This document shows, one piece after another, positions 33,493 to 41,528 of a stretch of DNA of 64,000 bases. The translations under genes were made by a program, and so were the position numbers. Positions within the stretch are counted from its first letter, which is position 1, and the number at the start of each line of letters is the position of its first letter. Source of the DNA: Methylobacterium goesingense (GTDB lineage: Bacteria; Pseudomonadota; Alphaproteobacteria; Rhizobiales; Beijerinckiaceae); assembly GCF_022179225.1 (NCBI RefSeq), contig NZ_BPQL01000016.1:24067-88066 (forward strand), in the 5' to 3' direction. The notes under the pieces are model-generated. The model saw only the letters and a program-made list of their open reading frames with translations. It was not told the origin of the DNA and searched no databases.

Positions 33493-35412
33493 TCATCCGG
33501 CGCGCCGCATCGGGACGTAGCTCTCGCGAACGGTTTCGGGACTGACGTCGAACAGACCCATCGGCCGGCGGATCGGCACGAGGCCGGGGGGGGCGACGAG
33601 GCGTCCGTCGACCACGGGGGGACGTAGACGGGTCTGGATCGGCGCGAGGGGCACGGGTCCGCCCGCCCGGCGGCACTCGCGCGGCAGGGTCACGATCACG
33701 GTTGTGCCTTCGCCGGAGGTGCTCTCGATGGCGATGGCGCCGCCGTGCAGGCCAGCCAAACCCTGCACCACCGACAGACCGAGCCCGGTCCCCTCGTGGG
33801 TGCGGGCATAGCCGCTGGCGCATTGGTAGAACGGATTGCCAACCTGCGGCAGGTCCTTCGCGCCGATGCCGATGCCGGTATCGGCGACGATGAGGTCGAG
33901 CTGCTGGCTCGATCCGCGAAGGGCGATCTCCACCCGGCCGCCGCGCGGCGTGAACTTCAGCGCGTTGGACAGGAGGTTGATGAACATCTGCCGGCAGGCG
34001 CGCGAGTCGGCGGTGATCTCCACCGGCATGGGGCCGGCGTCGCGCACCAGTATGATCCCGGCCTGATCGAACTTGAGCTGCATCAGGTCACAGCAGCTGT
34101 GCACCAGGGCGCTCATGTCGACGGGTTCGGGCGCGTAGTCGAAATGCCCGCTCTGGATCCGCGACATGTCGAGGAGCGTGTTGACCACTTCCAGCAGGTG
34201 CTGGCCGGATTCCCGGATGATACCGGCATATTCGCGCGTCCGGCCGGCATCGGTGGCCAGGCCACCCTCCCCCGCCAGCACCTCGGAGAAGCCGATGATG
34301 GCATTGAGCGGCGTGCGCAGCTCATGGCTGACATTGGCGAGGAAGCGGCTCTTCACCTCGTCGGCCCGTTCCGCTTCGGCCCGCGCCTGCTCCAGCTCGG
34401 CCGCGTGGCGGCGATGCTCGGTGACGTCGCGGGTGACCGCGACCACGCTCGACTCCGAACGAGCGCCGGCGCCCTCGTCGATCCGATGGATGCGCATCTC
34501 GGCGAAGATGACCCGCGAGGCCCCCTGCGCCCGGATCGCGGACGGGTCGAGATGCAGGCGGAACTGGACGGTGGCCGGACTGCCGTGGGCGGCGACATCG
34601 CTGAGGGCCTGGAGCAGCAGCGGGCGGTCGGCGACATGCACCCGCTCGAGCAGGCCATGGCCCTGCAGGCAGGCGGCCTCGGCGCCGACGAAGCGCTCGG
34701 CCGAGGCGCTGGCCTCGATGACGCGGCCGTTGTGGTCGTGCCAGGTCACGAGGTCGTCGATAGCCGAGAGCAGCATGCGGTCGCGCCGCTCGTTGTCCCG
34801 CATGCGGGCCAGCCAGCGGCCCTCGTGCCGGAAGTGCTCCGAGGCCTGGGCGGCGATGTGACCGATGGCCGTCAGGGCGAAGATCGGCATGGCCAGGGCG
34901 CGCGACCAGTCGGGGAGCGCCGTGCCGTCCCCGAGGGGCGGCAGGAGGGCGACGGCGAGTGCGCCGATTCCCGCGATGATCGCAGCCGCCAAGGTCGCCC
35001 GCCGGGAGCCGGAGACCACCGCCTCGAGGGGAATCGCCACGAGCCAGATCACGGCCGCCGACTGCGCTCCGCCGGTCATCGACGCGAGGCAGACCACCAC
35101 GCCGGTGAGGCCGGCCGAGGAGATGGCATGGGCGAGCCAGAGGATGCCGGTCCGCGACAGGAGCACGGCGGCAAAGACCGGGAGCATCAGGCTCGCGATG
35201 GCCAGGGCCTCGATGCCGGTCGGCACTCCGCGAAGCACCAGATAGGGCGGCAGGCCCAGCATCATGATGAGCCCGGTCGCGAGGCGCGAGACCAGGAAAC
35301 GCTCGTGCCGGAAGCGAACGCCGCTCTCTTCGATCACGGACTCATGGACGAGCCCCGCGAGGCGCACGTCGATGAGAGAAGCCAGGGCACCGTAGATACG
35401 CAATACCGACAC
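33493..35412 (-). CDS. DivJ-like PAS-domain sensor histidine kinase
   Basis: A hybrid of membrane sensor and kinase, 639 residues from GTG 35412. Five or six membrane helices occupy about residues 43-190. A PAS domain (about 212-335) precedes a short coiled coil. The HisKA box [20 protein letters not shown] has phospho-His363, and the ATPase has NLLSNALKF, DTGIGIGAKDL and GTGLGLSVV. A ~60-residue proline-rich tail ends the protein. The polytopic membrane domain plus PAS plus kinase resembles Caulobacter DivJ, which phosphorylates DivK and PleD; orthology is inference. The start is uncertain, because no strong ribosome site is seen. Confidence 0.85.
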   Translation of the reverse strand: MSVLRIYGALASLIDVRLAGLVHESVIEESGVRFRHERFLVSRLATGLIMMLGLPPYLVLRGVPTGIEALAIASLMLPVFAAVLLSRTGILWLAHAISSAGLTGVVVCLASMTGGAQSAAVIWLVAIPLEAVVSGSRRATLAAAIIAGIGALAVALLPPLGDGTALPDWSRALAMPIFALTAIGHIAAQASEHFRHEGRWLARMRDNERRDRMLLSAIDDLVTWHDHNGRVIEASASAERFVGAEAACLQGHGLLERVHVADRPLLLQALSDVAAHGSPATVQFRLHLDPSAIRAQGASRVIFAEMRIHRIDEGAGARSESSVVAVTRDVTEHRRHAAELEQARAEAERADEVKSRFLANVSHELRTPLNAIIGFSEVLAGEGGLATDAGRTREYAGIIRESGQHLLEVVNTLLDMSRIQSGHFDYAPEPVDMSALVHSCCDLMQLKFDQAGIILVRDAGPMPVEITADSRACRQMFINLLSNALKFTPRGGRVEIALRGSSQQLDLIVADTGIGIGAKDLPQVGNPFYQCASGYARTHEGTGLGLSVVQGLAGLHGGAIAIESTSGEGTTVIVTLPRECRRAGGPVPLAPIQTRLRPPVVDGRLVAPPGLVPIRRPMGLFDVSPETVRESYVPMRRAG

Positions 35413-35767
35413 GCACAGCGCGGAGGTGGCTCGACTGGCCGCTCCGACGCCCCTTGGCTCGACTGAAACTCGACGAAAGGCAACTTCGCAGAGGCGACTT
35501 AAGCGAGTCTTTCGCAAGACGATCCGATTGTCGCCGCATGCTTTCCGGGATGTAACTATCGTCGATCCGAGCCCCAGTCGTTTTCGGGGCAACACGTACG
35601 AAGTGTCCGGCGGGTCCGAGATAAGCTTGTATTTACCATATGGGCCTTCGGGGCAGGCGACCGGCGGCCTGGGCCTCCGTCCGTCAGGGAGCCTTTACCG
35701 GTCGGCCCGAAAGCTTCTTCCCGCGTCGTCCCGGCCCCGTCCGGGCCAGACCCCTGGGGCCGGACCC
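35413..35767. promoter_or_regulatory. Divergent intergenic region upstream of the DivJ-like kinase
   Basis: About 355 bases between divergent genes, with the only notably AT-rich patch nearby at about 35620-35642. A GAGTC (GANTC, CcrM methylation type) occurs at 35505-35509, three bases after a TTAA at 35499-35502. This could relate to cell-cycle control, but a full CtrA site is not present. No clear promoter can be assigned. Confidence 0.3.
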
Positions 35768-36094
35768 ATGTCGTTCTTCCTTCGTGCCGCCCTGGTTATC
35801 GGCTTCCTGTCCTGGCTCGCCTTGCAACGGCAGGGTCCGGCCGCGCCGGCCCTGGTCCCGGACCGGGCCGAGGTCGCGGCCGCCGCCCTCGACCTCTGGG
35901 AGGCACTGCCCGAGGAAGCGCGGGCCGACGTTCTGCACGGGGGCGGTGCCGAGGTGATCCGGCGCGTCGCCGGCCCGCCACCGTCCTCCCGCGACACCCT
36001 TTCGGACAGCGACCGGAAACCGCCCTGGCGGGGTGCGCAAAGCCGACGGGATGGGGCTAGAGTGGCCGAGCGCGGGGAGCGCTCGATCCCTTAG
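35768..36094 (+). CDS. Small single-pass membrane protein of unknown function
   Basis: A 108-residue protein with an N-terminal hydrophobic segment (FFLRAALVIGFLSWLAL, residues 3-19) that could be an uncleaved signal anchor. The middle is acidic and helical (LDLWEALPEEARADV). DTLSDSDRKPPWRG near residue 80 looks like a conserved tail motif seen in small proteins of related genomes, by recall only. Codon use is like that of neighbours. The function is unknown. It precedes the decayed oxidase genes by 39 bases, but nothing links it to them. Confidence 0.55.
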   Translation: MSFFLRAALVIGFLSWLALQRQGPAAPALVPDRAEVAAAALDLWEALPEEARADVLHGGGAEVIRRVAGPPPSSRDTLSDSDRKPPWRGAQSRRDGARVAERGERSIP

Positions 36095-36133
36095 GGCGCA
36101 AATCCGTCCGCGGCACAGGAGTGAAACCAGCGG

Positions 36134-36749
36134 ATGTTCGGCTTCGGGATGGAATACGAGGGTGCCGCCTTCTGGCTCCCCCGGTCTGGGCGGGCCTGCT
36201 CGCGGTGGCCGTCGCCATGTCCGTGGTCATCGACGGGTTCGACCTCGGGGTCGACATCCTGTTCACGGCAGCGCGAAAGGGGAACTGGCGCGACCGGATG
36301 ATGGTCTCGGTGGCGCCGATCTGGGACGGCAACGAGACCTGGCTGGCGCTCGGCAGCGGCGGTCTGTTCGCGGTCTTCAGTGTCGCCTACGCCATTCTGC
36401 TTCCGGCACTCTACCTGCCGCTGATTCCATGCTGATCGCGCCGATCTTCCGCAGCGTCGCCTTCGAGTTCCGCTTCAAGGCCAACCGCTCGCAGTTCGTC
36501 TGGGACAACGCCTTCCACTACGGCTTCTTGGTGGCGACCTTCGCGCAGGGGATGGTGCTCGGCGCCTTCGTGCAGGGCTTCCAGATCGAGGGCCGCAGCT
36601 TCACCGGCGGCACCCTGGACTGGCTCACGATCTGGCAGGCGGCGAACGCGGTGTTCATGCCGCTGGCGCTCGCCGACACCGCCTATGCCGGCTGGGTCTT
36701 TCGCGGAAAGGTCGCGGAGGACATCGGCTCCGGGGGCTACGGACCTTGA
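36134..36749 (+). pseudogene. cydB: Remnant of cytochrome bd/CIO-type quinol oxidase subunit II (cydB)
   Basis: CydB sequence is spread over all three frames. Frame one starts at ATG 36134 (MFGFGMEYEGAAFWLP). A one-base loss in the C run near 36180 moves to the frame with VWAGLLAVAVAMSVVIDGFD (canonical N-terminal helix), then APIWDGNETWLALGSGGLFA. A second one-base loss near 36430 moves to MLIAPIFRSVAFEFRFKANR and on to the stop. There is also an internal deletion: LDWLT is followed almost at once by the C-terminal VFMPLALADTAYAGWVFRGK, so roughly 130-150 of the ~335-380 expected residues are missing. No cydA lies upstream. The protein cannot be functional. Confidence 0.88.
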
Positions 36750-36763
36750 GCGGGCGGGCGCCC

Positions 36764-36868
36764 ATGCTCAAAGGCAAGCGCGTACTCTGATTCGTCGCCT
36801 TCTCCGCGGTCAGCCTCCTCGTCTTCACGGCGCTGATTTACGTGCTGCGCTTCGTCGTGAAACGCTGA
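36764..36868 (+). pseudogene. DUF2474-type small oxidase subunit with a nonsense codon
   Basis: Reads MLKGKRVL, then TGA at 36788-36790, then FVAFSAVSLLVFTALIYVLR and a basic end before a normal stop at 36866-36868. The 34-codon size, single membrane helix and position right after cydB match the DUF2474 peptide that follows cydB/cioB in CIO-type operons. Those usually have tryptophan just before the helix, so the TGA is most simply a TGG-to-TGA change. Together with the broken cydB it marks a dead operon. Confidence 0.72.
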
Positions 36869-36872
36869 GGGC

Positions 36873-37859
36873 TCACCCCCAGAGCGCGGGTTCGGGCGGG
36901 TAGATCAGGCTCCCCTCGAAGCGCAAGGCCGGGTCGCGGTCGCGGGCCAGCAGCAGCGGACCGTCGAGATCCACGTAGTCGGCGTGGTGCGCCAGTAGCA
37001 TGGCGGGCGCCATGGCCAGGGAGGTTCCCACCATGCAGCCGATCATCAGCGAGAAGCCCCGCGCCCGGGCCTCGTGGGCCAGCATCACCGCCTCGGTCAG
37101 GCCGCCGGCCTTGTCGAGCTTGATGTTGATGGCGTCGTAACGCCGGCTCAGGGCGTCGAGGCCGGCGCGGTCGTGCAGGCTCTCATCGGCGCAGATCGGG
37201 ATCGGCCGGGCGATCTCGGCGAGCAGGGCGTCCGCGTCCGCCGGCAGGGGCTGCTCGATCAGGCGGACGTCGGCGGCGACGCAGGCCGCGAGGTTGGCCT
37301 CGATCGTGTCCGGGCGCCAGGCTTCGTTGGCATCCACGATGAGGCGTGCCTCCGGGGCGCCGCGCCGCACGGCGGCGATCCGCTCGGGGTCGCCGGCGCC
37401 ACCGAGTTTCACCTTGAGCAGTGGCCGGTGCGCGGCCTTGCATGCCGCCGCCTCCATGCCCGCCGGGTCGCCGAGGCTCAGGGTGTAGGCCGTGGTGGCG
37501 ACCTGCGGCGCCGACAGGCCCGCGATCATGAAGGCGGGGCGTCCGAGCTGCTTGGCCTCCAGGTCGAACAGGGCGCAATCGAGGGCGTTGCGCGCGGCAC
37601 CCGCCTTCATGCCGGTCTGCAGATCGGCCCGGCTGGCCCCGTCGGCGATGTCGCCGGCCCGTGCCAGGATCAAGTCGGCGACGCTCTCCACGGTCTCCCC
37701 GTAGCGGGCATAGGGCACGCACTCGCCGCGCCCGACCCGGCCCTCGGCGTCGGTGATGGTGGCGACCACCACCACCGCCTCGGTGCGGCTGCCCCGCGCG
37801 ATGGTGAACGCCCCCGCGATGGGGAAGCGCTCGACCGCGACGTCGAGACGCCGGCTCAC
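36873..37859 (-). CDS. dgcA: N-acetyl-D-glutamate racemase DgcA (dipeptide-epimerase-like, enolase superfamily)
   Basis: A 328-residue enolase-superfamily enzyme of the muconate-lactonizing/dipeptide epimerase branch. Expected catalytic features are LLKVKLGG (KxK acid/base), the metal ligands in DANEAW, EQPL and ADESLHD, and NIKLDKAGG on the opposite face. Taken alone it would be called L-Ala-D/L-Glu epimerase. Overlap by four bases (GTGA) with the DUF1611 gene dgcN points to the D-glutamate route in which N-acetyl-D-glutamate is racemised. The start GTG 37859 is supported by this overlap. Confidence 0.87.
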   Translation of the reverse strand: MSRRLDVAVERFPIAGAFTIARGSRTEAVVVVATITDAEGRVGRGECVPYARYGETVESVADLILARAGDIADGASRADLQTGMKAGAARNALDCALFDLEAKQLGRPAFMIAGLSAPQVATTAYTLSLGDPAGMEAAACKAAHRPLLKVKLGGAGDPERIAAVRRGAPEARLIVDANEAWRPDTIEANLAACVAADVRLIEQPLPADADALLAEIARPIPICADESLHDRAGLDALSRRYDAINIKLDKAGGLTEAVMLAHEARARGFSLMIGCMVGTSLAMAPAMLLAHHADYVDLDGPLLLARDRDPALRFEGSLIYPPEPALWG

Positions 37860-38887
37860 GCGCTCGCCCCCGTCACGGCAGGCGGAAACTCCGCGACGAT
37901 CCGGTCGACGATGCCCTCGACGCCGAAACGCACCGGATCGGTAGCGGGAAGGTCGTGCGTCCGGGCGAGGTCGGCCAGCAACGCCCGCGCCGCCCCCTCC
38001 TCCAGGTCCTGCGTGTTGACGGCGATGCCCACCGGACGGATGTCCGGATTGGTCAGGCTCCCGAGCTGGATCGTGAGGTCGATGACCTGCTGGATCGTGG
38101 GTAGCGGATGCTGGACGCCGCGCATCGTCGTGCGGGTCGGCTCGTGGCACACTACAAAGGCGTCGGCCTGCGCCCCGTGCAGCAGCCCGAGGCTGACCCC
38201 GGCGAAGGAGGGGTGGAACAGCGAGCCCTGGCCTTCGAGGAGGTCCCAGTGGTCCGGCGCGGCGGCCGGCGCGATCCACTCCACGGCACCGGAGATGAAG
38301 TCGGCCACCACCGCGTCGATGGCGACGCCGCGTCCCGAGATGAAGACGCCGGTCTGGCCGGTGGCGCGGAAATCGGCGTCGAAACCGCGCTCGCGCATGC
38401 CCTTCTCGAGGGCGAGCACAGTGTACTTCTTGCCGACCGAGCAGTCGGTGCCGACGCTGAGCAGGCGGCGGCCGGGACGCTTCGTACCCTTGCCGGTGGC
38501 GAACGTCTCCGCGGTGTGGCGCACGTCGTGCAGTTGGCGACCGTTGCGCTCGGCGGCCTCGGCGATGGCCGGCACCGCCCCGAGGCGGGCATGCAGTCCG
38601 CTGGCGATGTCGAGGCCGGCATCCAGGGCCGCCACGACCTGGGCGATCCAGTGCTCCGGCAGGACGCCGCCGGCATTGGCGACGCCGATCACCATCGTGC
38701 GGCAGCCCTTCTGTACGGCCTCGGCGAGGGTCAGGTCCGGAATGCCGAGATCGGCGGCGCAGCCCGGCAGCCGCAACTGGCCGACGCACCACTCGGGGCG
38801 CCAGTCCTTGATGCCGTAGGCGGTCTTGGCGGCCAGCCGGTCCGGCACGTCGCCGAGGAACATCAGGTAGGGCGTTTCGATCTGCAT
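37856..38887 (-). CDS. dgcN: D-glutamate N-acetyltransferase DgcN (DUF1611)
   Basis: A 343-residue DUF1611 protein with an N-terminal Rossmann-like part (TMVIGVANAGG) and a P-loop-like C-terminal part, LLSVGTDCSVGKKYT, around residues 143-157. HWDLLEGQGSLFHPSFAGVS and CHEPTRTTMRG are highly typical. DgcN in marine bacteria acetylates D-glutamate, which DgcA then racemises so that D-amino acids can be used for growth. ATG 38887 gives MQIETPYLMFLGD, the family start; upstream codons are not conserved-looking. Promoter should lie in the 184 bases shared with the divergent GST gene. Confidence 0.87.
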   Translation of the reverse strand: MQIETPYLMFLGDVPDRLAAKTAYGIKDWRPEWCVGQLRLPGCAADLGIPDLTLAEAVQKGCRTMVIGVANAGGVLPEHWIAQVVAALDAGLDIASGLHARLGAVPAIAEAAERNGRQLHDVRHTAETFATGKGTKRPGRRLLSVGTDCSVGKKYTVLALEKGMRERGFDADFRATGQTGVFISGRGVAIDAVVADFISGAVEWIAPAAAPDHWDLLEGQGSLFHPSFAGVSLGLLHGAQADAFVVCHEPTRTTMRGVQHPLPTIQQVIDLTIQLGSLTNPDIRPVGIAVNTQDLEEGAARALLADLARTHDLPATDPVRFGVEGIVDRIVAEFPPAVTGASA

Positions 38888-39071
38888 CGCGTCAATCACC
38901 GGCCGAGGCTCGACACCTCGCGTTCTCCTATGCGCGATGATCACGGCGCTGCCAAATCATGGGCCTCGCGCGCCTGCGCCCGCAGAACGGGCTTGCGGGC
39001 GGGCGCGATGTCGGGTGTGGTCGGGGCGACGAGAGACGGACCAGAGTCCGCGAAGAGGGAACGTCGCACGC

Positions 39072-39716
39072 ATGAAGATGTACGGCAATTGGCGCTCGGC
39101 CGCCGCCTTCCGGGTCCGGGTCGCCCTCAACCTGAAGGGCATCCCCTACGAGGAGGTCTTCCTCGACCTCGATGCCGGCGAGCAGTTCAAGCCGGATTTC
39201 CTGGCGATCAATCCCCAGGGCGCGGTGCCTGCCTTCTTCGACGGCGACGGCCCGCCCCTGATCCAGTCCCTGGCGATCCTCGACTACCTCGAGGACATCC
39301 ACCCGGCGACGCCGCTCCTGCCGAGCCAGCCCCGCGAGCGCGCCCGCGCCCGGTCGCTCGCTCAGGTCGTCGCCTGCGACACGCATCCGCTCTACGTGCC
39401 GCGGGTGCGCAACTTCCTGATGGAGACCTACGACCTGCCGCGCGAGCGCATGCTCGGCTTCGTGCGCCACTGGATGGCGACCGGGCTGAAGACCCTGGAG
39501 ACACGCCTCACCCAGGAGCCGGGCACCGGGCGCTACGCACAAGGCGACGCGGTCAGCCACGCCGACCTCTGCCTCGTCAGCCTCTGGGTGGGCACCGGCA
39601 TCTTCGGTGTCGACACCGCCCCCTTCCCGACGGTGCGCCGGATCGCCGAGGATTGCCTCGCGCAGGACGCCTTCGCCCGGGCGCATCCCCTGCGCCAGCC
39701 GGGCGCACCGGCGTGA
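39072..39716 (+). CDS. maiA: Maleylacetoacetate isomerase / zeta-class glutathione S-transferase
   Basis: A 214-residue GST of the zeta class, which isomerises maleylacetoacetate in tyrosine catabolism or acts on related substrates using glutathione. Visible are MYGNWRSAAAFRVRVALNLKG, the glutathione-binding NPQGAVPAF, and the active-site flap QSLAILDYLED. The catalytic segment is usually SSCxW or SSAAYRVR; here it reads SAAAFRVR (Ser9, Ala10), so one conserved serine is absent. No other tyrosine-degradation gene is adjacent, so the physiological substrate is uncertain. ATG 39072 is the family start. Confidence 0.85.
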   Translation: MKMYGNWRSAAAFRVRVALNLKGIPYEEVFLDLDAGEQFKPDFLAINPQGAVPAFFDGDGPPLIQSLAILDYLEDIHPATPLLPSQPRERARARSLAQVVACDTHPLYVPRVRNFLMETYDLPRERMLGFVRHWMATGLKTLETRLTQEPGTGRYAQGDAVSHADLCLVSLWVGTGIFGVDTAPFPTVRRIAEDCLAQDAFARAHPLRQPGAPA

Positions 39717-39829
39717 CGGGAATGGCGGTCGGATTGCAATCCTACTAAGCTGAACCCTGGGATGAACGCGCATAGCCCGACGTCGGGGCACGCATCCGCG
39801 CACTTGCGGCACACGAGGACCTGATCGAC

Positions 39830-41161
39830 ATGGTACCGGGCGAAACCGAGGACAAACTCCACCGCATCGTCGTCGTCGGCGGTGGTGCGGCGGGCCTGCA
39901 ACTCGCAACGAAGCTGGGCGACAAGCTCGGCCGCACGCACAAGGCCCACATCACCCTCGTCGACCGGGCCCGGACCCATATCTGGAAGCCGCTGCTGCAC
40001 GAGGTCGCCGCCGGCAGCCTCGATGTCGGCCACCACGCGGTCGACTACCTGCACCACGCCCACCGGCACCATTTCCGCTACCGTATCGGCGAGATGACCG
40101 GCCTCGACCGTACCAAGCGCGCGATCCACCTCGCGGCCAGCCACGACACCGAGGGCCGCGAGGTCACGCCGGTGCGCGAGATCCCCTACGACACCCTGGT
40201 GATGGCGGTGGGTTCGACCACCAACGATTTCGGCACGCCCGGCGTGAAGGAGAACGCCATCGCCCTCGACACCCAGGGCCAGGCGGTGCGGTTCCACCAG
40301 CGCCTGATCAACGGCATGCTGCGCGCCCATACCCAGCCGGGTCCGGTGCGGCCGGGCCAGCTCCACGTCACGGTCATCGGCGCCGGGGCGACCGGCACCG
40401 AGCTCGCCGCCGAGCTCCACCGCACCACGCGCGCCGTGGCCGCCACCGGCCTCGACCGGATCGATCCGGCCAAGGACCTCAAGATCACCCTGGTCGAGGC
40501 GGCGAGCCGCATCCTGCCGGCGGTGCCGGAGCGGATGTCCCGCGACGTCATGGTGCTGCTCGACAAGATCGGCGTCGAGGTTCGCGCCGGCGCGCGGGTG
40601 ACGGAGGTCCGGCCCGATGGGGTCCAGCTCGCCGATGGCGGCTTCATCCCCTCCGAACTCGTGGTCTGGGCGGCCGGCGTGAAGGCGCCGCCCTTCCTAC
40701 ACGAGATCGGCGGCCTCGAGACCACGCGCAACAACCAGCTCGTGGTGACCCCGACCCTGCAGACCACCCGCGACCCGGACATCTTCGCCATGGGCGACTG
40801 CGCTTATCTGGTCGAGAAGGGCTCCGACACGCCGATCCCGCCCCGCGCCCAGGCCGCGCACCAGCAGGCCTCGCACCTCATCAAGATCATTCCCGACAAG
40901 ATGGCCGGCAAGCCGTTGAAGGCTTTCAAGTACCGCGATTTCGGCTCGCTGGTCTCGCTGGGCGAGTACTCCACGGTGGGCAGCCTGATGGGTTTCATCA
41001 AGGGCAAGAACATGTTCATCGCCGGGCTCTTCGCTCGGATGATGTACCGTTCGCTCTACAAGATGCACGAGCAGGCTCTGCACGGAACGGTCAAGACCAC
41101 CCTCGACGCGGTCGCCCGCGCGCTGACGCGGCGCACCGAGTCCCGCGTGAAGCTGCACTGA
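39830..41161 (+). CDS. ndh: Type II NADH dehydrogenase (NDH-2)
   Basis: A 443-residue flavoprotein that oxidises NADH and reduces quinone at the membrane without pumping protons. The FAD motif VVVGGGAAGLQLATKLG is at about 11-27. The NADH motif VIGAGATGTELAAEL is at about 183-197. DRARTHIWKPLLHEVAAGSL, WAAGVKAPP, and IFAMGDCAYL are standard. The amphipathic C-terminal region (GFIKGKNMFIAGLFARMMYR) probably mediates membrane attachment. It is followed 21 bases later by a small gene of unknown function. Confidence 0.93.
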   Translation: MVPGETEDKLHRIVVVGGGAAGLQLATKLGDKLGRTHKAHITLVDRARTHIWKPLLHEVAAGSLDVGHHAVDYLHHAHRHHFRYRIGEMTGLDRTKRAIHLAASHDTEGREVTPVREIPYDTLVMAVGSTTNDFGTPGVKENAIALDTQGQAVRFHQRLINGMLRAHTQPGPVRPGQLHVTVIGAGATGTELAAELHRTTRAVAATGLDRIDPAKDLKITLVEAASRILPAVPERMSRDVMVLLDKIGVEVRAGARVTEVRPDGVQLADGGFIPSELVVWAAGVKAPPFLHEIGGLETTRNNQLVVTPTLQTTRDPDIFAMGDCAYLVEKGSDTPIPPRAQAAHQQASHLIKIIPDKMAGKPLKAFKYRDFGSLVSLGEYSTVGSLMGFIKGKNMFIAGLFARMMYRSLYKMHEQALHGTVKTTLDAVARALTRRTESRVKLH

Positions 41162-41182
41162 GAACGAGCGGACACGAGCGCC

Positions 41183-41518
41183 ATGTTCATCGACATCGTG
41201 AAGGCCGTGCAGCAGCGCAATCCGGCGTTGGGCTCCTACGTCCTGGTGTTGCGCGGGGATTCCCGCGCACGCGACCCGGCCGACTCGAGCCGCCTCCTGC
41301 CCGAAGTGGAGGCCTGGCTCGCTGAGCATGCCCCGGGCGCCACGTTCTCGCAGGAGAAGGTGCTTCTGGCGCCTTATCCCGGGGCGATGCCGGAGGATCG
41401 AGCCGTCGCGGTGATGGCCTTCGCCGATGCCCGACACCTTGCGGCCTTCGCCACCGCCTGGACGGCCGATCCCGAGCCGGAGGAACCGGAAGCCGACAGC
41501 GCGCCCCGGGACGCCTGA
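41183..41518 (+). CDS. Small hypothetical protein downstream of ndh
   Basis: A 111-residue soluble protein that I cannot assign. It appears alpha/beta: MFIDIVKAVQQRNPALGSYV, a central acidic helix (LLPEVEAWLAEHAPGAT), VAVMAFADARHLAAFATAW, and an acidic disordered tail of about 20 residues. It starts 21 bases after the ndh stop and is probably co-transcribed with it. Whether it modulates NDH-2 is speculation. Confidence 0.65.
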   Translation: MFIDIVKAVQQRNPALGSYVLVLRGDSRARDPADSSRLLPEVEAWLAEHAPGATFSQEKVLLAPYPGAMPEDRAVAVMAFADARHLAAFATAWTADPEPEEPEADSAPRDA

Positions 41519-41528
41519 ACGATCCCGG

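Noticed and set aside
36788..36790. TGA in the DUF2474-like gene as a possible selenocysteine codon
   Set aside because: No SECIS-like element or selenocysteine context is evident, the adjacent cydB is independently broken, and family members are expected to have tryptophan here.
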